A stretch of DNA of 64,000 nucleotides from Puniceicoccales bacterium (GCA_031268175.1 JAIRXR010000007.1:1-64000); one strand, 5' to 3'; shown: positions 45,542 through 56,858, numbered from the stretch's first letter. Made by a program: numbers and translations. The notes: a model not told the origin generated them from the sequence alone.

Positions 45542-45994
45542 TCAATGATTTCTTCCATCCGCGACACCATCCAAAAAATCTCGCAAAATGATCGTGGCCG
45601 CCAATGAATCGATAATTCCGCGCCTCCGCTGCCTCCTCTTTTTACCAGGCGACTGGCCGCCGCGGGATGATTTTGCTTCATTGCCAGCTTGCTCACTGGT
45701 CAGACGCTCGTCAACGCGGTTAATTTTTACGTCGCAGGGCAATTTGCTCGATAATTTTCCAATGAATGCGTCCACTTCCCTTGCCTTGCTCCCCATTGAT
45801 CCATCCATATTTATTGGGTAGCCGATGGCGATTTCGCCGATTTTGTTTTTTTCCACCGCAAGGCATATTTTTTCGATTTTTTCTGCATCGCTATCCGAAA
45901 CTATGGCATCCATCGGCAAAGCGATGCGAACATCGCTGTGGCATATGCTCAATCCCATTCTTTTTTTTCCGTAGTCTATTCCAAGATAGTTCAC
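45542..45994 (-). CDS. ruvX: RuvX/YqgF RNase-H-fold nuclease
   Basis: 150 aa from the GTG at 45994. Holliday-junction-resolvase-like nuclease, also implicated in 16S rRNA maturation. Signatures are YLGIDYGKKRMGLSICHSD, the IAIGYPINMDGS segment, NRVDERLTSEQA and the end IDSLAATIILRDFL with the last catalytic Asp. A tract of Lys/Arg (PGKKRRQRRRG) inserted before it is unusual and might bind RNA. The frame opens at 46099, but that would add a non-conserved leader next to the tmRNA gene. Confidence 0.9.
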   Translation of the reverse strand: MNYLGIDYGKKRMGLSICHSDVRIALPMDAIVSDSDAEKIEKICLAVEKNKIGEIAIGYPINMDGSMGSKAREVDAFIGKLSSKLPCDVKINRVDERLTSEQAGNEAKSSRGGQSPGKKRRQRRRGIIDSLAATIILRDFLDGVADGRNH

Positions 45995-46120
45995 TGCTCC
46001 AGATAGCAAAAAATTATTTGCGCGTGTCAAATGCGTAGGAACGGCGTTTCCGCCCCAAATTAAATTTGTTGCCTTTAAAAATTTTCCCCGTAGAAGCATT
46101 TACAGTGTTCTTTTGAAGTT

Positions 46121-46501
46121 GGGGGTGCCATGGATTCGACTGAGTGTCGTAGGATAGCATTGCACGTCGGAGTTGACGGTCGGCTCCGTTATCAAACCGT
46201 TAAAACAATAAATGACAAAAACGTCATCAGGCTTGACTTCAGTAATGCGGTCAGTGCCGCTGCCTAGTTTAATGGCAGCACATCGCCTTGCTTGATGCTC
46301 GATGGAGCAAACGCGGTGTAAATTATCGAGCGTCCGCGTGGCCTTTTGCGGTGTGCCACGTGGATTATTTCAGTACCGCGATAGTCGCTGCGCAATGTGT
46401 CGACGCATGGCGCAGTGGTGAAACCAAAGCATCGAACAAACGTGTAGGCGTGCCTTTTGAAAACACGCAGGACGCGGGTTCAATTCCCGCCACCTCCACC
46501 A
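46121..46501 (+). ncRNA. ssrA: transfer-messenger RNA (tmRNA)
   Basis: Rescues stalled ribosomes and tags the broken product. The tRNA-like ends pair (GGGGGTG at 46121 with CACCTCC at 46491-46497), with ATGGATTCGACTG after the 5' end and GACGCGGGTTCAATTCCCGC before the encoded CCA. The tag frame ends with TAG at 46265-46267. Read backward in frame it gives NDKNVIRLDFSNAVSAAA from 46211, with Ile or Thr codons before it as possible resume codons. The long tag ending in Ala-Ala-Ala and the unusual codon before NDKN are odd. An open frame through this gene (from 46288) is an artefact. Confidence 0.95.
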
Positions 46502-46620
46502 AAAAAATTGCCCAGCCAGCGAATTTTCCAGACCAGGTAGTGGTTTTCAAAGTCAAAGACGTGCCTGCCCACGGGTTTTGCGCGGGTTCTTCGCAAAATA
46601 GTTCTTGCGATTTGAGCGGA

Positions 46621-46641
46621 AACGGTACCCTAGGTACCGTT
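46621..46641 (+). promoter_or_regulatory. 21-base palindrome touching the start codon of the next gene
   Basis: aacggtacc / ggtaccgtt (9-bp arms, 3-base centre cta) ends one base before the ATG at 46642. In RNA the hairpin would cover the place of a ribosome binding site; in DNA it could be an operator. Confidence 0.65.
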
Positions 46642-47328
46642 ATGAATGCTTTAATTTATACTGGAATTTCCGCTCTGTCCTTCGCGCCACTAGCTGTGTT
46701 GAACGGGGTCACTAAATATTGCAGCGGGGATGCCCTAACCCTTTCGGAAGATGGAACATTGCCACTCCGCTTACCGGATGATAGGGTCGGTATCCTTAGG
46801 AAATTGTCCGATCGCGTCGTCCGCAGCGTCACATGGGCATTCGGCCTTGAAAAGCCGCTCGACGCAGCGGCCAAGGCGGCCATATATGTGAAAACTATGG
46901 AAAAATACGATTCATTCGAAGCGGATCGTCGCAGCGTATTTCAGGAGGCGTTTCGATTTTTTGAGCATGATTCCAAAGATAATTTCAACAACAGCCTGAG
47001 TGGCAGACGCATCTTGACCTGGCTTGTAACGACAGCTGAGTTCAGCATTGCCGCAGCGATCGGCGCAGCGAAACTGGCGGCGATTACAGTTGGTTCACCG
47101 ATATCCATTGGGGCATACGCCGGCGCCATGGTAGCCATAGCATCGGCTATGATGTTTGGCAAAATTACCCTCATTGGAGATGGGAATGCCGGTTCCTATT
47201 TGGCAATTAGGGATCGCTGGTTCCCTCCAGATCCAGGGTGGCGAGAAAGGTTAGCGTCAAGAAATATTGGTTCCGCTAAAAATGTGACTATCCTTGGCGA
47301 GCGCGCTGCTTCCGCCGAAGGCTGCTGA
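46642..47328 (+). CDS. hypothetical membrane protein, paralogue of the next gene
   Basis: 228 aa. An N-terminal hydrophobic segment (LIYTGISALSFAPLAVLNGV) and a second hydrophobic region near residues 150-175 (TAEFSIAAAIGAAKLAAITV, then AYAGAMVAIASAMMFG) suggest two or three membrane segments. The middle carries ILRKLSDRVVRSVTWAFGLE and a charged helix. The same order appears in the gene at 47526, including KYC near residue 25 and the segment before LGLE. No known family. The open frame reaches back into tmRNA, so I start at ATG 46642, right after the palindrome. Confidence 0.65.
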   Translation: MNALIYTGISALSFAPLAVLNGVTKYCSGDALTLSEDGTLPLRLPDDRVGILRKLSDRVVRSVTWAFGLEKPLDAAAKAAIYVKTMEKYDSFEADRRSVFQEAFRFFEHDSKDNFNNSLSGRRILTWLVTTAEFSIAAAIGAAKLAAITVGSPISIGAYAGAMVAIASAMMFGKITLIGDGNAGSYLAIRDRWFPPDPGWRERLASRNIGSAKNVTILGERAASAEGC

Positions 47329-47525
47329 GCCAGTCTGAAGATAGCGCTTAAATGTAGCCACGCGCTCCGGTGCGATGTTGAAAAATGCGCCGTCGGCTCT
47401 TGCGATGCGCTGTAGTCTCCGAATTGCGCGGTGGGGTTGGGTTTGCCGGCTTGAAGGAATAAAAAAATATCAAATTAAAGAAGACAATTCTTGCAATTTC
47501 GATGGAATGGTGTTCATGTTTTTGC

Positions 47526-48254
47526 ATGGAAAATCAAATCATTAAGTGTGCACTTTCGTTGACGGGATCAGTTGCTATCCCGGCTGCCATCGCCAACATC
47601 GCCGTTAAAAAATACTGCAATGAAGATGTTGTCTTTATTGATGGTTATATGCCAACGGGGAAAGCGCGGCTTGTTGGCTCCATATCGGACGGAAGATGCG
47701 GTGTCTTCGGTAAGCTGCTCAGGAGCGGCATACGCAGCGTTGCCAGCGTGCTTGGGCTCGAAGGTCTCCTGAGAGCGGCAAACACTGCCACGTCGCAGCT
47801 GAAGGTTGCAATCGAAACTACTACTTCTCTTGTTGATCTGCCGTATGCGGTGATAGAATGCGGAGCAGATGCTGATTTTGCCATGAGGGAGGCTCTCAAT
47901 AGCGAAAATGTACAACAATTTTCCGGAAGAGTTACGCTAATGGCAGTGATCGCTGCAGTCGGCGCCGGAAGCATAGCGACACTCGTCGGAGGCACGCCAA
48001 TTATATGGATGGGGTGCGCCGCACTGGGAGTGATTTCTTTTTCAGTATCCATGCTAAAAAGCATCAAGGCTGCGTTTCCACTGCCAGGAAAGCACAGCAT
48101 CACGTGTCGCCTCATGGATGAAGTGATGTCTTCACCCGGGACCGTAGGTCGAATCACATCCAATGCCGTGAACAACATTTTGGAAGAACGTTCGAGAAAG
48201 GATAGAATGCTTTCGCAAAGGTCACATAAACGCGCATTATCACCTGGAAGATAG
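47526..48254 (+). CDS. hypothetical membrane protein, paralogue of the previous gene
   Basis: 242 aa. Hydrophobic N-terminus (IIKCALSLTGSVAIPAAIAN), KKYC at about residue 30, the segment GVFGKLLRSGIRSVASVLGLE, and late hydrophobic stretches (VTLMAVIAAVGAGSIATLVG, WMGCAALGVISFSVSML). The C-terminus is basic (Arg/Lys/Ser-rich). The layout follows its neighbour at 46642, so the two probably arose by duplication. ATG 47526 aligns best with the paralogue; ATG 47502 is possible. Inclusion-type or effector membrane proteins would fit the lifestyle, but that is speculation. Confidence 0.65.
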   Translation: MENQIIKCALSLTGSVAIPAAIANIAVKKYCNEDVVFIDGYMPTGKARLVGSISDGRCGVFGKLLRSGIRSVASVLGLEGLLRAANTATSQLKVAIETTTSLVDLPYAVIECGADADFAMREALNSENVQQFSGRVTLMAVIAAVGAGSIATLVGGTPIIWMGCAALGVISFSVSMLKSIKAAFPLPGKHSITCRLMDEVMSSPGTVGRITSNAVNNILEERSRKDRMLSQRSHKRALSPGR

Positions 48255-48294
48255 TAGATTAAATGGCGCCACGGCCATTTTCTATGCCATTTCG

Positions 48295-48348
48295 AATTGC
48301 AGTGGAGATCGGTGCGCTGCTGGCAGCGCACCGATCTCCACTGCAATT
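48295..48348. repeat. 26-bp perfect inverted repeat with a 2-base loop
   Basis: 48295-48320 is the exact reverse complement of 48323-48348, with loop tg. Weaker pairing (G-U and C-G) continues outward for about four more base pairs. It begins about 40 bp after the paralogue stop and ends about 60 bp before hldD. No T-run follows on either strand, so it is not a standard terminator. Open frames starting in it on both strands begin with the same residues, an effect of the symmetry. Confidence 0.95.
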
Positions 48349-48407
48349 TGGAGTTTGTCCTAAAATTGTATTGCCTATCTCCACGCTGTGATTACGTGGT
48401 GAGGGTG

Positions 48408-49442
48408 GTGGGTCTTTCGGAGTCGAACATCATTCTGGTCACCGGTGGAGCCGGATTCATCGGAAGCGCACTAGTCTGTGAACTTAACAATCGCGGCTTC
48501 GAAAACATCCTCATCGCTGATTTTTTGGGAAGCGGGGACAAATTTTTCAACCTCGTTCCTCTGCGCTTTGTCGATTACGTCGAGGCGGATAAGCTCCTGG
48601 AATTGGTTAGAAAAAATGACTCGCTTCTCAGCGGCGTCAGCCACGTCTTCCACCTTGGGGCCTGTACGTCGACGGCGGAATGTAATGCGGCATATTTGAT
48701 CGAAAACAACTACGCCTATTCCAAGGCGCTGGCCAATTTCGCGAAAGGGAAAGGGGCTCGCTTCGTCTACGCATCGTCGGCGGCAACCTACGGCGACGGT
48801 TCGACTGGAATGTCCGACAAAGTTCACCCGAACGCTGCCCTGCGCCCGTTGAACGCGTACGGCTATTCCAAGCATTTATTCGATTTGTATGCCGTAAAAA
48901 ATAATCTTCCGGCCTACGGAATGAAATATTTTAACGTTTTCGGTCCCAATGAATACCACAAGGGCGACATGGGCAGCATGATCCCGAAAGCCTACGAATC
49001 AATCGTGAAAACCGGAAAAGTTCAGCTGTTCAAGAGTGAAGACAGCCGCTACGCAGACGGGGAACAGATGCGCGACTTTCTCTACGTGAAGGATGCCGTT
49101 GCGATGACGATATTCCTCTCCGAAGTGCCGAAATACGCCAACGGGAAGGCAACTCACGGAATCTACAATCTCGGTTCGGGAGTCGCTTCCACGTGGAAAG
49201 AGCTAGCTCTTTCGGTTTTTAGGGCGATGAATTTGAAGCCGAACATTGAATTTGTGGAAATGCCTAGCGCATTGAAAAATAAGTACCAGTACCATACGCG
49301 CGCGGATATTTCGAAGCTGCGCGCCATCGGATACACTGGAAAAATCACGCCTCTTGCAGACGCAGTGGCCGACTACGTTCGCAATTATCTCAGCCGCGGC
49401 ATGGCAAGATTGGAACCAGGCAGTGCCCCCGCTTCCAGGTGA
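48408..49442 (+). CDS. hldD: ADP-L-glycero-D-manno-heptose-6-epimerase
   Basis: 344 aa. Makes the heptose donor for the LPS inner core. NAD-binding IILVTGGAGFIGSALV at the start, HLGACTSTAECNAAYLIENNY (part of the ADP-heptose epimerase signature), the catalytic NAYGYSK, NVFGPNEYHKGDMGSM and the DFLYVKDAVAM segment are visible. Several GTG codons lie just upstream of the Rossmann strand (48396-48408); I use the last, so the start is uncertain by a few residues. It confirms that the LPS carries heptose. Confidence 0.95.
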   Translation: MGLSESNIILVTGGAGFIGSALVCELNNRGFENILIADFLGSGDKFFNLVPLRFVDYVEADKLLELVRKNDSLLSGVSHVFHLGACTSTAECNAAYLIENNYAYSKALANFAKGKGARFVYASSAATYGDGSTGMSDKVHPNAALRPLNAYGYSKHLFDLYAVKNNLPAYGMKYFNVFGPNEYHKGDMGSMIPKAYESIVKTGKVQLFKSEDSRYADGEQMRDFLYVKDAVAMTIFLSEVPKYANGKATHGIYNLGSGVASTWKELALSVFRAMNLKPNIEFVEMPSALKNKYQYHTRADISKLRAIGYTGKITPLADAVADYVRNYLSRGMARLEPGSAPASR

Positions 49443-49514
49443 AAAAATTCACCTCCGAGCGGCTTTTGGCACAAAATTTGCTAGATGTTTGCGCAGACAA
49501 GTTGACGGTAAGCT

Positions 49515-51467
49515 ATGAGCAGTAAAAAATCAAAAGTTTTGGGGATTGATCTCGGAACGACCAATTCGTGTATGGCTGTTATGGAAGGCGGGGAAGCGAT
49601 TGTAATATCGAATGCCGAAGGCGCTAGGACCACGCCCTCCGTCGTTGCCTTTACAAAAACTGGCGAACGCGTCGTCGGCCAGGCGGCCAAGCGCCAGGCT
49701 GTTACCAATCCGAAAAATACGATTTTTTCGGCCAAGCGGCTGATCGGACACAAGCTCGGCGAAATTCAAAGCATAGTGAAAGATTTGCCATACAAGGTAG
49801 TCGAAGGGACCAATGGCGACGCATGGATTGAGTGTCAGGTCGGAAACAAAGTGGAAAAATTTTCTCCAGAGCAAATTTCATCGATGATTTTGGCAAAATT
49901 GAAGGCGGACGCGGAAACGTATCTCGGATGCCCTATTACGCAGGCGGTTATAACCGTTCCGGCGTATTTCAACGATTCGCAGAGGCAGGCGACAAAGGAT
50001 GCCGGCAAAATCGCCGGGCTCGAGGTTCTGCGCATAATCAATGAGCCAACGGCCGCTTCACTGGCCTACGGCCTCGACAAAAAGAAGGATGAAAAAATCG
50101 CCGTCTACGACCTCGGCGGCGGCACGTTCGACATTTCCATTTTAGAAATAGGAGATGGTGTTTTCGAGGTAAAAGCTACCAATGGCGACACGCTGCTCGG
50201 CGGAGACGACTGGGATAAAAAACTAATCGACTGGCTGGCGGACACTTTTCAAAGAGAAAACGGCATCGATTTGCGCCAGGATCCCATGGCCGCACAGCGG
50301 CTGAAGGAGGAAGCGGAAAAGGCAAAAATAGCCCTATCTTCGGCGCAGCAAGTTGACATTAATCTGCCATTCATAACCGCCGATGCCAGTGGTCCCAAGC
50401 ATTTGAATATTTCGTTGACGCGTTCGCAGTTGGAAAAGATTTGCGACGATCTCTACCAGCGCACGCTCGGCCCATGCAAAAACTGCCTGAAGGATGCCAA
50501 CGTTTCAGCGTCGGACATTTCTGAGTTGGTGCTCGTCGGAGGGATGACGCGCTCGCCGAAGGTGGTCGAAATTGCGAAGAATTTAGCCGGCAAAACTCCT
50601 CACCAGGGAGTGAATCCGGATGAAGTTGTCGCCATTGGAGCGGCGATTCAGGGTGGCGTTCTGCAGGGAGAGGTGACCGATGTCCTGTTGCTGGATGTCA
50701 CTCCGCTCACACTGGGCATAGAGACGGCCGGCGGTGTCTCAACGCCAATGATAGAACGAAACACTACGATTCCGACAAAAAAGACGCAGATATTTTCAAC
50801 CTACGCGGAAAATCAAACGGCGGTCGACATCCAGGTTTTACAGGGGGAGCGGCCGATGGCAAGGGACAATAAACTGCTTGGCCAATTTCGCCTCGATGGC
50901 ATACCGCTTGCTCCACGCGGGCTTCCACAAATCGAAGTGACCTTTGACATAGACGCCAACGGCATTTTGCACGTGACGGCAAAGGACAAGGGGACTGGCA
51001 AGGATCAAAAAATAACCATCACGAGCGCTTCCGGCCTATCCGATGAGGAAATTGAAAAGCTTAGAAAAGAAGCTGAGATGCACGCCGAAGAGGACAAAAA
51101 GCGAAAAGAAGCCGTCGAAGAGCGAAATCAGTTGGACAATTTCATCTACCAGACGGAAAAACAGTTGAAAGATCTCGGAGGAAACTTATCCGAGGAGAAA
51201 AAGAAACCGTTCGAGGACGCAATCGCGAATGCCAAAAAAGTTTTTGAAAATAGCGACGCCAAGGTCGATGAGTTGAAAATTGCACGGGAAAAACTAACGA
51301 CTGCATTCCAGGGCATGGCGCAGGATCTCTATGCCCAAGCCCAGTCCGCACAGGCAGCATCTGGAGGTGAAAACCAGGGTGCATCAAATAAAAATGCCGC
51401 CAAGGACGACGGCAATGTGGTCGATGGAAATTTTGAGGTTGTGGATGATGGAAATAGTAGCAAATGA
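49515..51467 (+). CDS. dnaK: chaperone DnaK (Hsp70)
   Basis: 650 aa. ATP-dependent folding chaperone. The N-terminal ATPase begins [20 protein letters not shown]; further motifs are [20 protein letters not shown] and [16 protein letters not shown]. The linker [15 protein letters not shown] joins the substrate domain. The C-terminal lid ends with the Asp/Asn-rich tail ([13 protein letters not shown]). The co-chaperone genes dnaJ and grpE are not adjacent. No CIRCE inverted repeat is visible upstream. groES follows after 27 bp. Confidence 0.98.
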   Translation: MSSKKSKVLGIDLGTTNSCMAVMEGGEAIVISNAEGARTTPSVVAFTKTGERVVGQAAKRQAVTNPKNTIFSAKRLIGHKLGEIQSIVKDLPYKVVEGTNGDAWIECQVGNKVEKFSPEQISSMILAKLKADAETYLGCPITQAVITVPAYFNDSQRQATKDAGKIAGLEVLRIINEPTAASLAYGLDKKKDEKIAVYDLGGGTFDISILEIGDGVFEVKATNGDTLLGGDDWDKKLIDWLADTFQRENGIDLRQDPMAAQRLKEEAEKAKIALSSAQQVDINLPFITADASGPKHLNISLTRSQLEKICDDLYQRTLGPCKNCLKDANVSASDISELVLVGGMTRSPKVVEIAKNLAGKTPHQGVNPDEVVAIGAAIQGGVLQGEVTDVLLLDVTPLTLGIETAGGVSTPMIERNTTIPTKKTQIFSTYAENQTAVDIQVLQGERPMARDNKLLGQFRLDGIPLAPRGLPQIEVTFDIDANGILHVTAKDKGTGKDQKITITSASGLSDEEIEKLRKEAEMHAEEDKKRKEAVEERNQLDNFIYQTEKQLKDLGGNLSEEKKKPFEDAIANAKKVFENSDAKVDELKIAREKLTTAFQGMAQDLYAQAQSAQAASGGENQGASNKNAAKDDGNVVDGNFEVVDDGNSSK

Positions 51468-51494
51468 GTAGAAAAATTTTAGCAGTTACGAATT

Positions 51495-53427
<1,933 letters not shown>

Positions 53428-53442
53428 ATCAAACCGATTACG

Positions 53443-53488
53443 CAAAGCGTGGAAGGCTACTTTACTCCCACGCTTTGTCTTTCTTTAC
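53443..53488 (+). terminator. rho-independent terminator after groEL
   Basis: A perfect 10-bp stem (caaagcgtgg/ccacgctttg, 53443-53452 with 53468-53477, 15-base loop) is followed by tctttcttt. It ends the dnaK-groES-groEL run. Confidence 0.85.
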
Positions 53489-53501
53489 CTTCCATTTCTC
53501 T

Positions 53502-54443
53502 CTACAGATCTTCCTGCAGTAGCTCCGGATGCCAGCGAATAATGTACAAATTGCTACCCGCCGTTTCGGCATCCTTTAGAACGGAATCCAGCTTGTCAAG
53601 GGCCTTTTCACGCGGGGTATAGAAAACATTTGGCTCCTTCCATTTGAATTCCAAAAATCCACCGTTGTAAAACAGCAAAACGTGCCCGGACCCGCTAAAC
53701 TCGTGTTTGTCGCTCCTGTGCAAAAAGACGACGTAATCCGAATCCTTCATGATGGTTAAAACCGCTTTTTTCTCCTTTGCAGAATACCGCCTCTGTGAAA
53801 AAACAAATATTCTCTTTCCATACACGTCCAATCCTTTGGTGCAATGCGGAAGCAAGCCGTTTGAAATAAAATGCAAAATGCCGGAACAATCAAAACCTCT
53901 AAGTTCATACTTTCCGTTTTGCTCCGACAGCTCCCCTACCCTATTGAACTCATACTTGCCATTCAGGTCGATCTTTTCAAAATTGTTAGCGCCATAGCAA
54001 AACGGAACATTTTCGTCAATGCACCTTTGCAGTATGCGCCTGACTTCCCGCAGCGGTGGCGGAGAAGGAGTTCTCGCGTACATGGATCCAAGCAAATTAG
54101 TTGGCAGGCTTTCCATTGACGTTTTGAGAAAATCCGGATGAATGAATCCGATTCCAGTAACCGTATTGCTGGTGAAGTATTCTATCCTAATGTTTCTCTC
54201 ATCGACTGGCTTGATCACGCGAATGATTGTACCCGGCAGCAATACAGTATCCAGATCGTAGCAAATCACGCCCTCGGTGCCTATGCCATAGGTTAGGCTT
54301 GGGTGCTGCGTTATGAACACTGGGACGTAGCAGTCAGCTTTGACGGCGAATACGTCATCCTTTTCGACGCTGCACCAGCAGGCGACCCTCAAACATGCGA
54401 TTGTCAAAATGGCTACCGCGGATATTTTTTTCATGCTTTTCAT
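53502..54443 (-). CDS. secreted NlpC/P60-type cysteine peptidase
   Basis: 313 aa. A signal peptide (KKISAVAILTIACLRVACWC) leads to a domain with SH3-like strands (VICYDLDTVLLPGTIIRVIK). The catalytic domain has its Cys in GFDCSGILHFI and the His in SGSGHVLLFYNGGF. NlpC/P60 enzymes cut peptidoglycan stem peptides in the periplasm or at the envelope. It is convergent with groEL. Start ATG 54443 or 54434. In combination with the disabled PBP2 it says that some peptidoglycan-like substrate still exists, or that the enzyme acts on a host polymer. Confidence 0.78.
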   Translation of the reverse strand: MKSMKKISAVAILTIACLRVACWCSVEKDDVFAVKADCYVPVFITQHPSLTYGIGTEGVICYDLDTVLLPGTIIRVIKPVDERNIRIEYFTSNTVTGIGFIHPDFLKTSMESLPTNLLGSMYARTPSPPPLREVRRILQRCIDENVPFCYGANNFEKIDLNGKYEFNRVGELSEQNGKYELRGFDCSGILHFISNGLLPHCTKGLDVYGKRIFVFSQRRYSAKEKKAVLTIMKDSDYVVFLHRSDKHEFSGSGHVLLFYNGGFLEFKWKEPNVFYTPREKALDKLDSVLKDAETAGSNLYIIRWHPELLQEDL

Positions 54444-54625
54444 AGTAATCCAATGTGTCATATGTCAAAAAACGGGCGAAGGGTAGCATTCCTCCCCGCG
54501 GAAGCAACAAAAATCGTGCGGAAGCTAAGGTACACGCAGCCAGCGGGAACGCCCTTTCGCACGTCCCATGGTAAATTTTTCAAACTTCAATCGCCGAAGG
54601 CGAAGGCACGTTCACTGAAAAATCT

Positions 54626-55150
54626 TCAGTCGCCTGGCTGCTTTGCCAAATCAATTTCAATGGCCTGCGCCGGGTAATTTCCCGAAATTATATCCGGCAG
54701 GTATTCGCCTAGGAGGACGGGGTATATCGTGTCTTCGCAGCGTTCGATATCTTCCAGAGAAAACCACTTTATCTCCTCGATTGCGGCTTTTTCCCGATCT
54801 GTCAAATGTGATAGATCGAAGGCCGTTACCGCCGTCCTTGCCACAATGAATCGCTGATTGACCGTCGTCAATTCTCCATCCATAAGTAAATCAACGGAAC
54901 CTTTCCAAACTTCCGGACCGAATTCGACATCGCTGGAACCGATGCCGGTTTCTTCGAACAATTCCCGCTTGGCAGCGTCTAAAATTGTCTCCCCGGGCTC
55001 TATCTTTCCGCCCACCATGAACCAGAAGCGGCCGCGGTACTCGCCGCTAGCGCTCCTTATTCCGTCGTCGTCTGCGCACATCAGAGCGAGCTTGTTCTGC
55101 GCATTCAAGAGAATCAACTTTACGCTGCTTCTTATCTCAGTCCTGCCCAT
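54626..55150 (-). CDS. Nudix hydrolase
   Basis: 174 aa. Cleaves nucleoside-diphosphate-linked substrates. The Nudix box is complete: GGKIEPGETILDAAKRELFE plus ETGI, matching G-x5-E-x7-REUxEExGU. No signal peptide, so cytoplasmic. The substrate cannot be read. Start ATG 55150 (55171 also possible). It lies 23 bp from the metallopeptidase gene's end. Confidence 0.92.
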   Translation of the reverse strand: MGRTEIRSSVKLILLNAQNKLALMCADDDGIRSASGEYRGRFWFMVGGKIEPGETILDAAKRELFEETGIGSSDVEFGPEVWKGSVDLLMDGELTTVNQRFIVARTAVTAFDLSHLTDREKAAIEEIKWFSLEDIERCEDTIYPVLLGEYLPDIISGNYPAQAIEIDLAKQPGD

Positions 55151-55193
55151 TTGAACAGGACTGAAAGGCATTTACGTATGCTGTCAATCCATT

Positions 55194-56858
55194 TTATTTA
55201 GAATGCTCCGGCGCACTGGTGCCGCCGGGGACATTTATCTTGGCTGCGACACAGTAGCCAAAACCATTTATCCGATTCTCGATGGCTGCGGTTACCGGGC
55301 CATTTAACGCCAGGTAGAGATTTATTATCCACTCGGAAAGCTTTTCCTTTCCATCCACCAATATTTGGAATACTTCGGCAACAAATTCCATGCCATCTTG
55401 CTCCGCCAGGGCATACTGCGAAACTTCCATCTCTATTGCATTTGATGCTAAATCATCGCATGTATATTGCAAAAATATTCCCAGGTTTTTCATATTGTCA
55501 AACCCCACCTGATAGTGGAGAAAATGCCCGCATTCGTGCGTCAAACCTCCTTTGAGGTCAGAGAATGCTCTTTCACGCGGCCGCGGCGTTATGGTGGCGC
55601 TTTTCGCAGACTCAGCGAAGCTGTCCACATACTCATAGCTAATGAAAAGCGGAGCATAGCCAGCATATTCCTTGCTAATCAGCGGAACAAATGCTCCGAC
55701 GCCCCCACGTAACTTGGCAAAGAGCGCAACCTTTGGAAACACCCCACTCGATGATTTACCTATGCCCACTTTAGCCACGACAAATGCACCTGCGCGCATC
55801 TTGTTGCTAGTGGTAGTGGCGTCAAGATTTGTAATAATGCCTAAGAGTCCGTCATTGCGCACTGACACGTTATCGTAAATTTTGTCGACAAGATTGAGAA
55901 ATTTTTCAAAGTAGCACCTGTAGGCTGGGCTCAGCGTTTGATTTCCGTTGTCTTTGCTGAATCGCTCAATCTCTTCTTTGCAAAGCTTGCCGAGGACCAC
56001 GTCAAAAGCGTTGCGCACAGTTTTCATATCGTCATATTTGATAGCGGCGATACTTTTCAAGCTAGAGCTCAATTCGTTCTCCAACTTTTTAATTATTTCA
56101 ACAATTCCAGCTATATCTTTGAGCTCAATTGATTCCAGCAAAGAAACCAACCTTCCTACATCTATTTCCGCTTTCTCGGAATACGAATCATCATCACTGG
56201 ACACAAGAATCACATTCACGCAGAAAAGAAAAAGACCTTGAATTTGATCGACGGAAAGAGCATTTCTAAGTCTATCTACCGCCATATGCACCTTGTATTC
56301 GAACGCATGAGATGCCTCCTCATCTGAAAATGGTGCGTTTCCCAAAAGGGGAAACTTTTTCTTATCTCCCTTCGAATTGCCCGATGTGGAAATGAGATTG
56401 TCTTCCCCATCAATGTTTCGCATTGAAAAAACCTCACGAAATTTGTTCACAAGTGCGATGTAAGGATCTTCTTTATCATTCTTGATTCTACGGTCACATT
56501 CAGTTTTTATTTTGCTTAAATTAATTTTGTTTCTGTTGCCGGTTGGCAGCTGCGCCAGCGGAGGTAGCTGAAGCACCTGAGGCGACGTTGCCAACGGAAG
56601 GAAAGGCGAACTCGAGGACGACGATGAACTCGAGGACGACGACGAACTCGAGGACGACGACGAACTCGAGGGCACAGGGCGCGCATCCAGAGCTGTCGAA
56701 GGGGGATTGCTATCATATGCGAGAGGAATCACTTTCGGCGAACTTGCGACACTCACACCCTTGACTTCTCTCTCGGGCGCAACCTGGGCGCCATTTAAAG
56801 AGGTCGATACCAGTTTGTTTTCTATATTCGCTGTATTTAGCGTTCTTTTTATACTCAT
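55194..56858 (-). CDS. putative zinc metallopeptidase with poly-Ser tract, effector-like
   Basis: 554 aa. Residues 1-62 are polar; residues 64-84 are a run of 21 serines; residues 85-110 are Leu/Pro-rich. The rest is helical. HECGH at 441-445 (LTHECGHFLHYQ) is an HExxH zinc motif. A third ligand would be Glu 491 or 495 in DGMEFVAEVFQ. The length between the motif and this Glu is about 50 residues, as in several gluzincin-like families. There is no signal peptide. The combination of a poly-Ser linker and a peptidase domain resembles effectors of intracellular bacteria, but secretion is unproven. No exact family recognised. It stands alone between a Nudix gene and thrS. Confidence 0.72.
   Translation of the reverse strand: MSIKRTLNTANIENKLVSTSLNGAQVAPEREVKGVSVASSPKVIPLAYDSNPPSTALDARPVPSSSSSSSSSSSSSSSSSSSSSPFLPLATSPQVLQLPPLAQLPTGNRNKINLSKIKTECDRRIKNDKEDPYIALVNKFREVFSMRNIDGEDNLISTSGNSKGDKKKFPLLGNAPFSDEEASHAFEYKVHMAVDRLRNALSVDQIQGLFLFCVNVILVSSDDDSYSEKAEIDVGRLVSLLESIELKDIAGIVEIIKKLENELSSSLKSIAAIKYDDMKTVRNAFDVVLGKLCKEEIERFSKDNGNQTLSPAYRCYFEKFLNLVDKIYDNVSVRNDGLLGIITNLDATTTSNKMRAGAFVVAKVGIGKSSSGVFPKVALFAKLRGGVGAFVPLISKEYAGYAPLFISYEYVDSFAESAKSATITPRPRERAFSDLKGGLTHECGHFLHYQVGFDNMKNLGIFLQYTCDDLASNAIEMEVSQYALAEQDGMEFVAEVFQILVDGKEKLSEWIINLYLALNGPVTAAIENRINGFGYCVAAKINVPGGTSAPEHSK
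56608..56670 (-). repeat. tandem 18-bp repeats coding for the poly-Ser tract
   Basis: gaactcgaggacgacgac (one copy ends gat) occurs at 56608, 56626 and 56644, with a half unit to 56670. Each codes for six Ser on the minus strand using mixed codons, so the tract grew by unit duplication, not codon slippage. Confidence 0.95.

Noticed and set aside
45072-45545. 157-aa minus-strand frame over pntAb
   Set aside because: Shadow of the clear PntA C-terminal subunit in another frame.
46288-46641. Long upstream part of the open frame that includes the hypothetical membrane gene
   Set aside because: It runs through tmRNA, so the coding part is taken to start at 46642.
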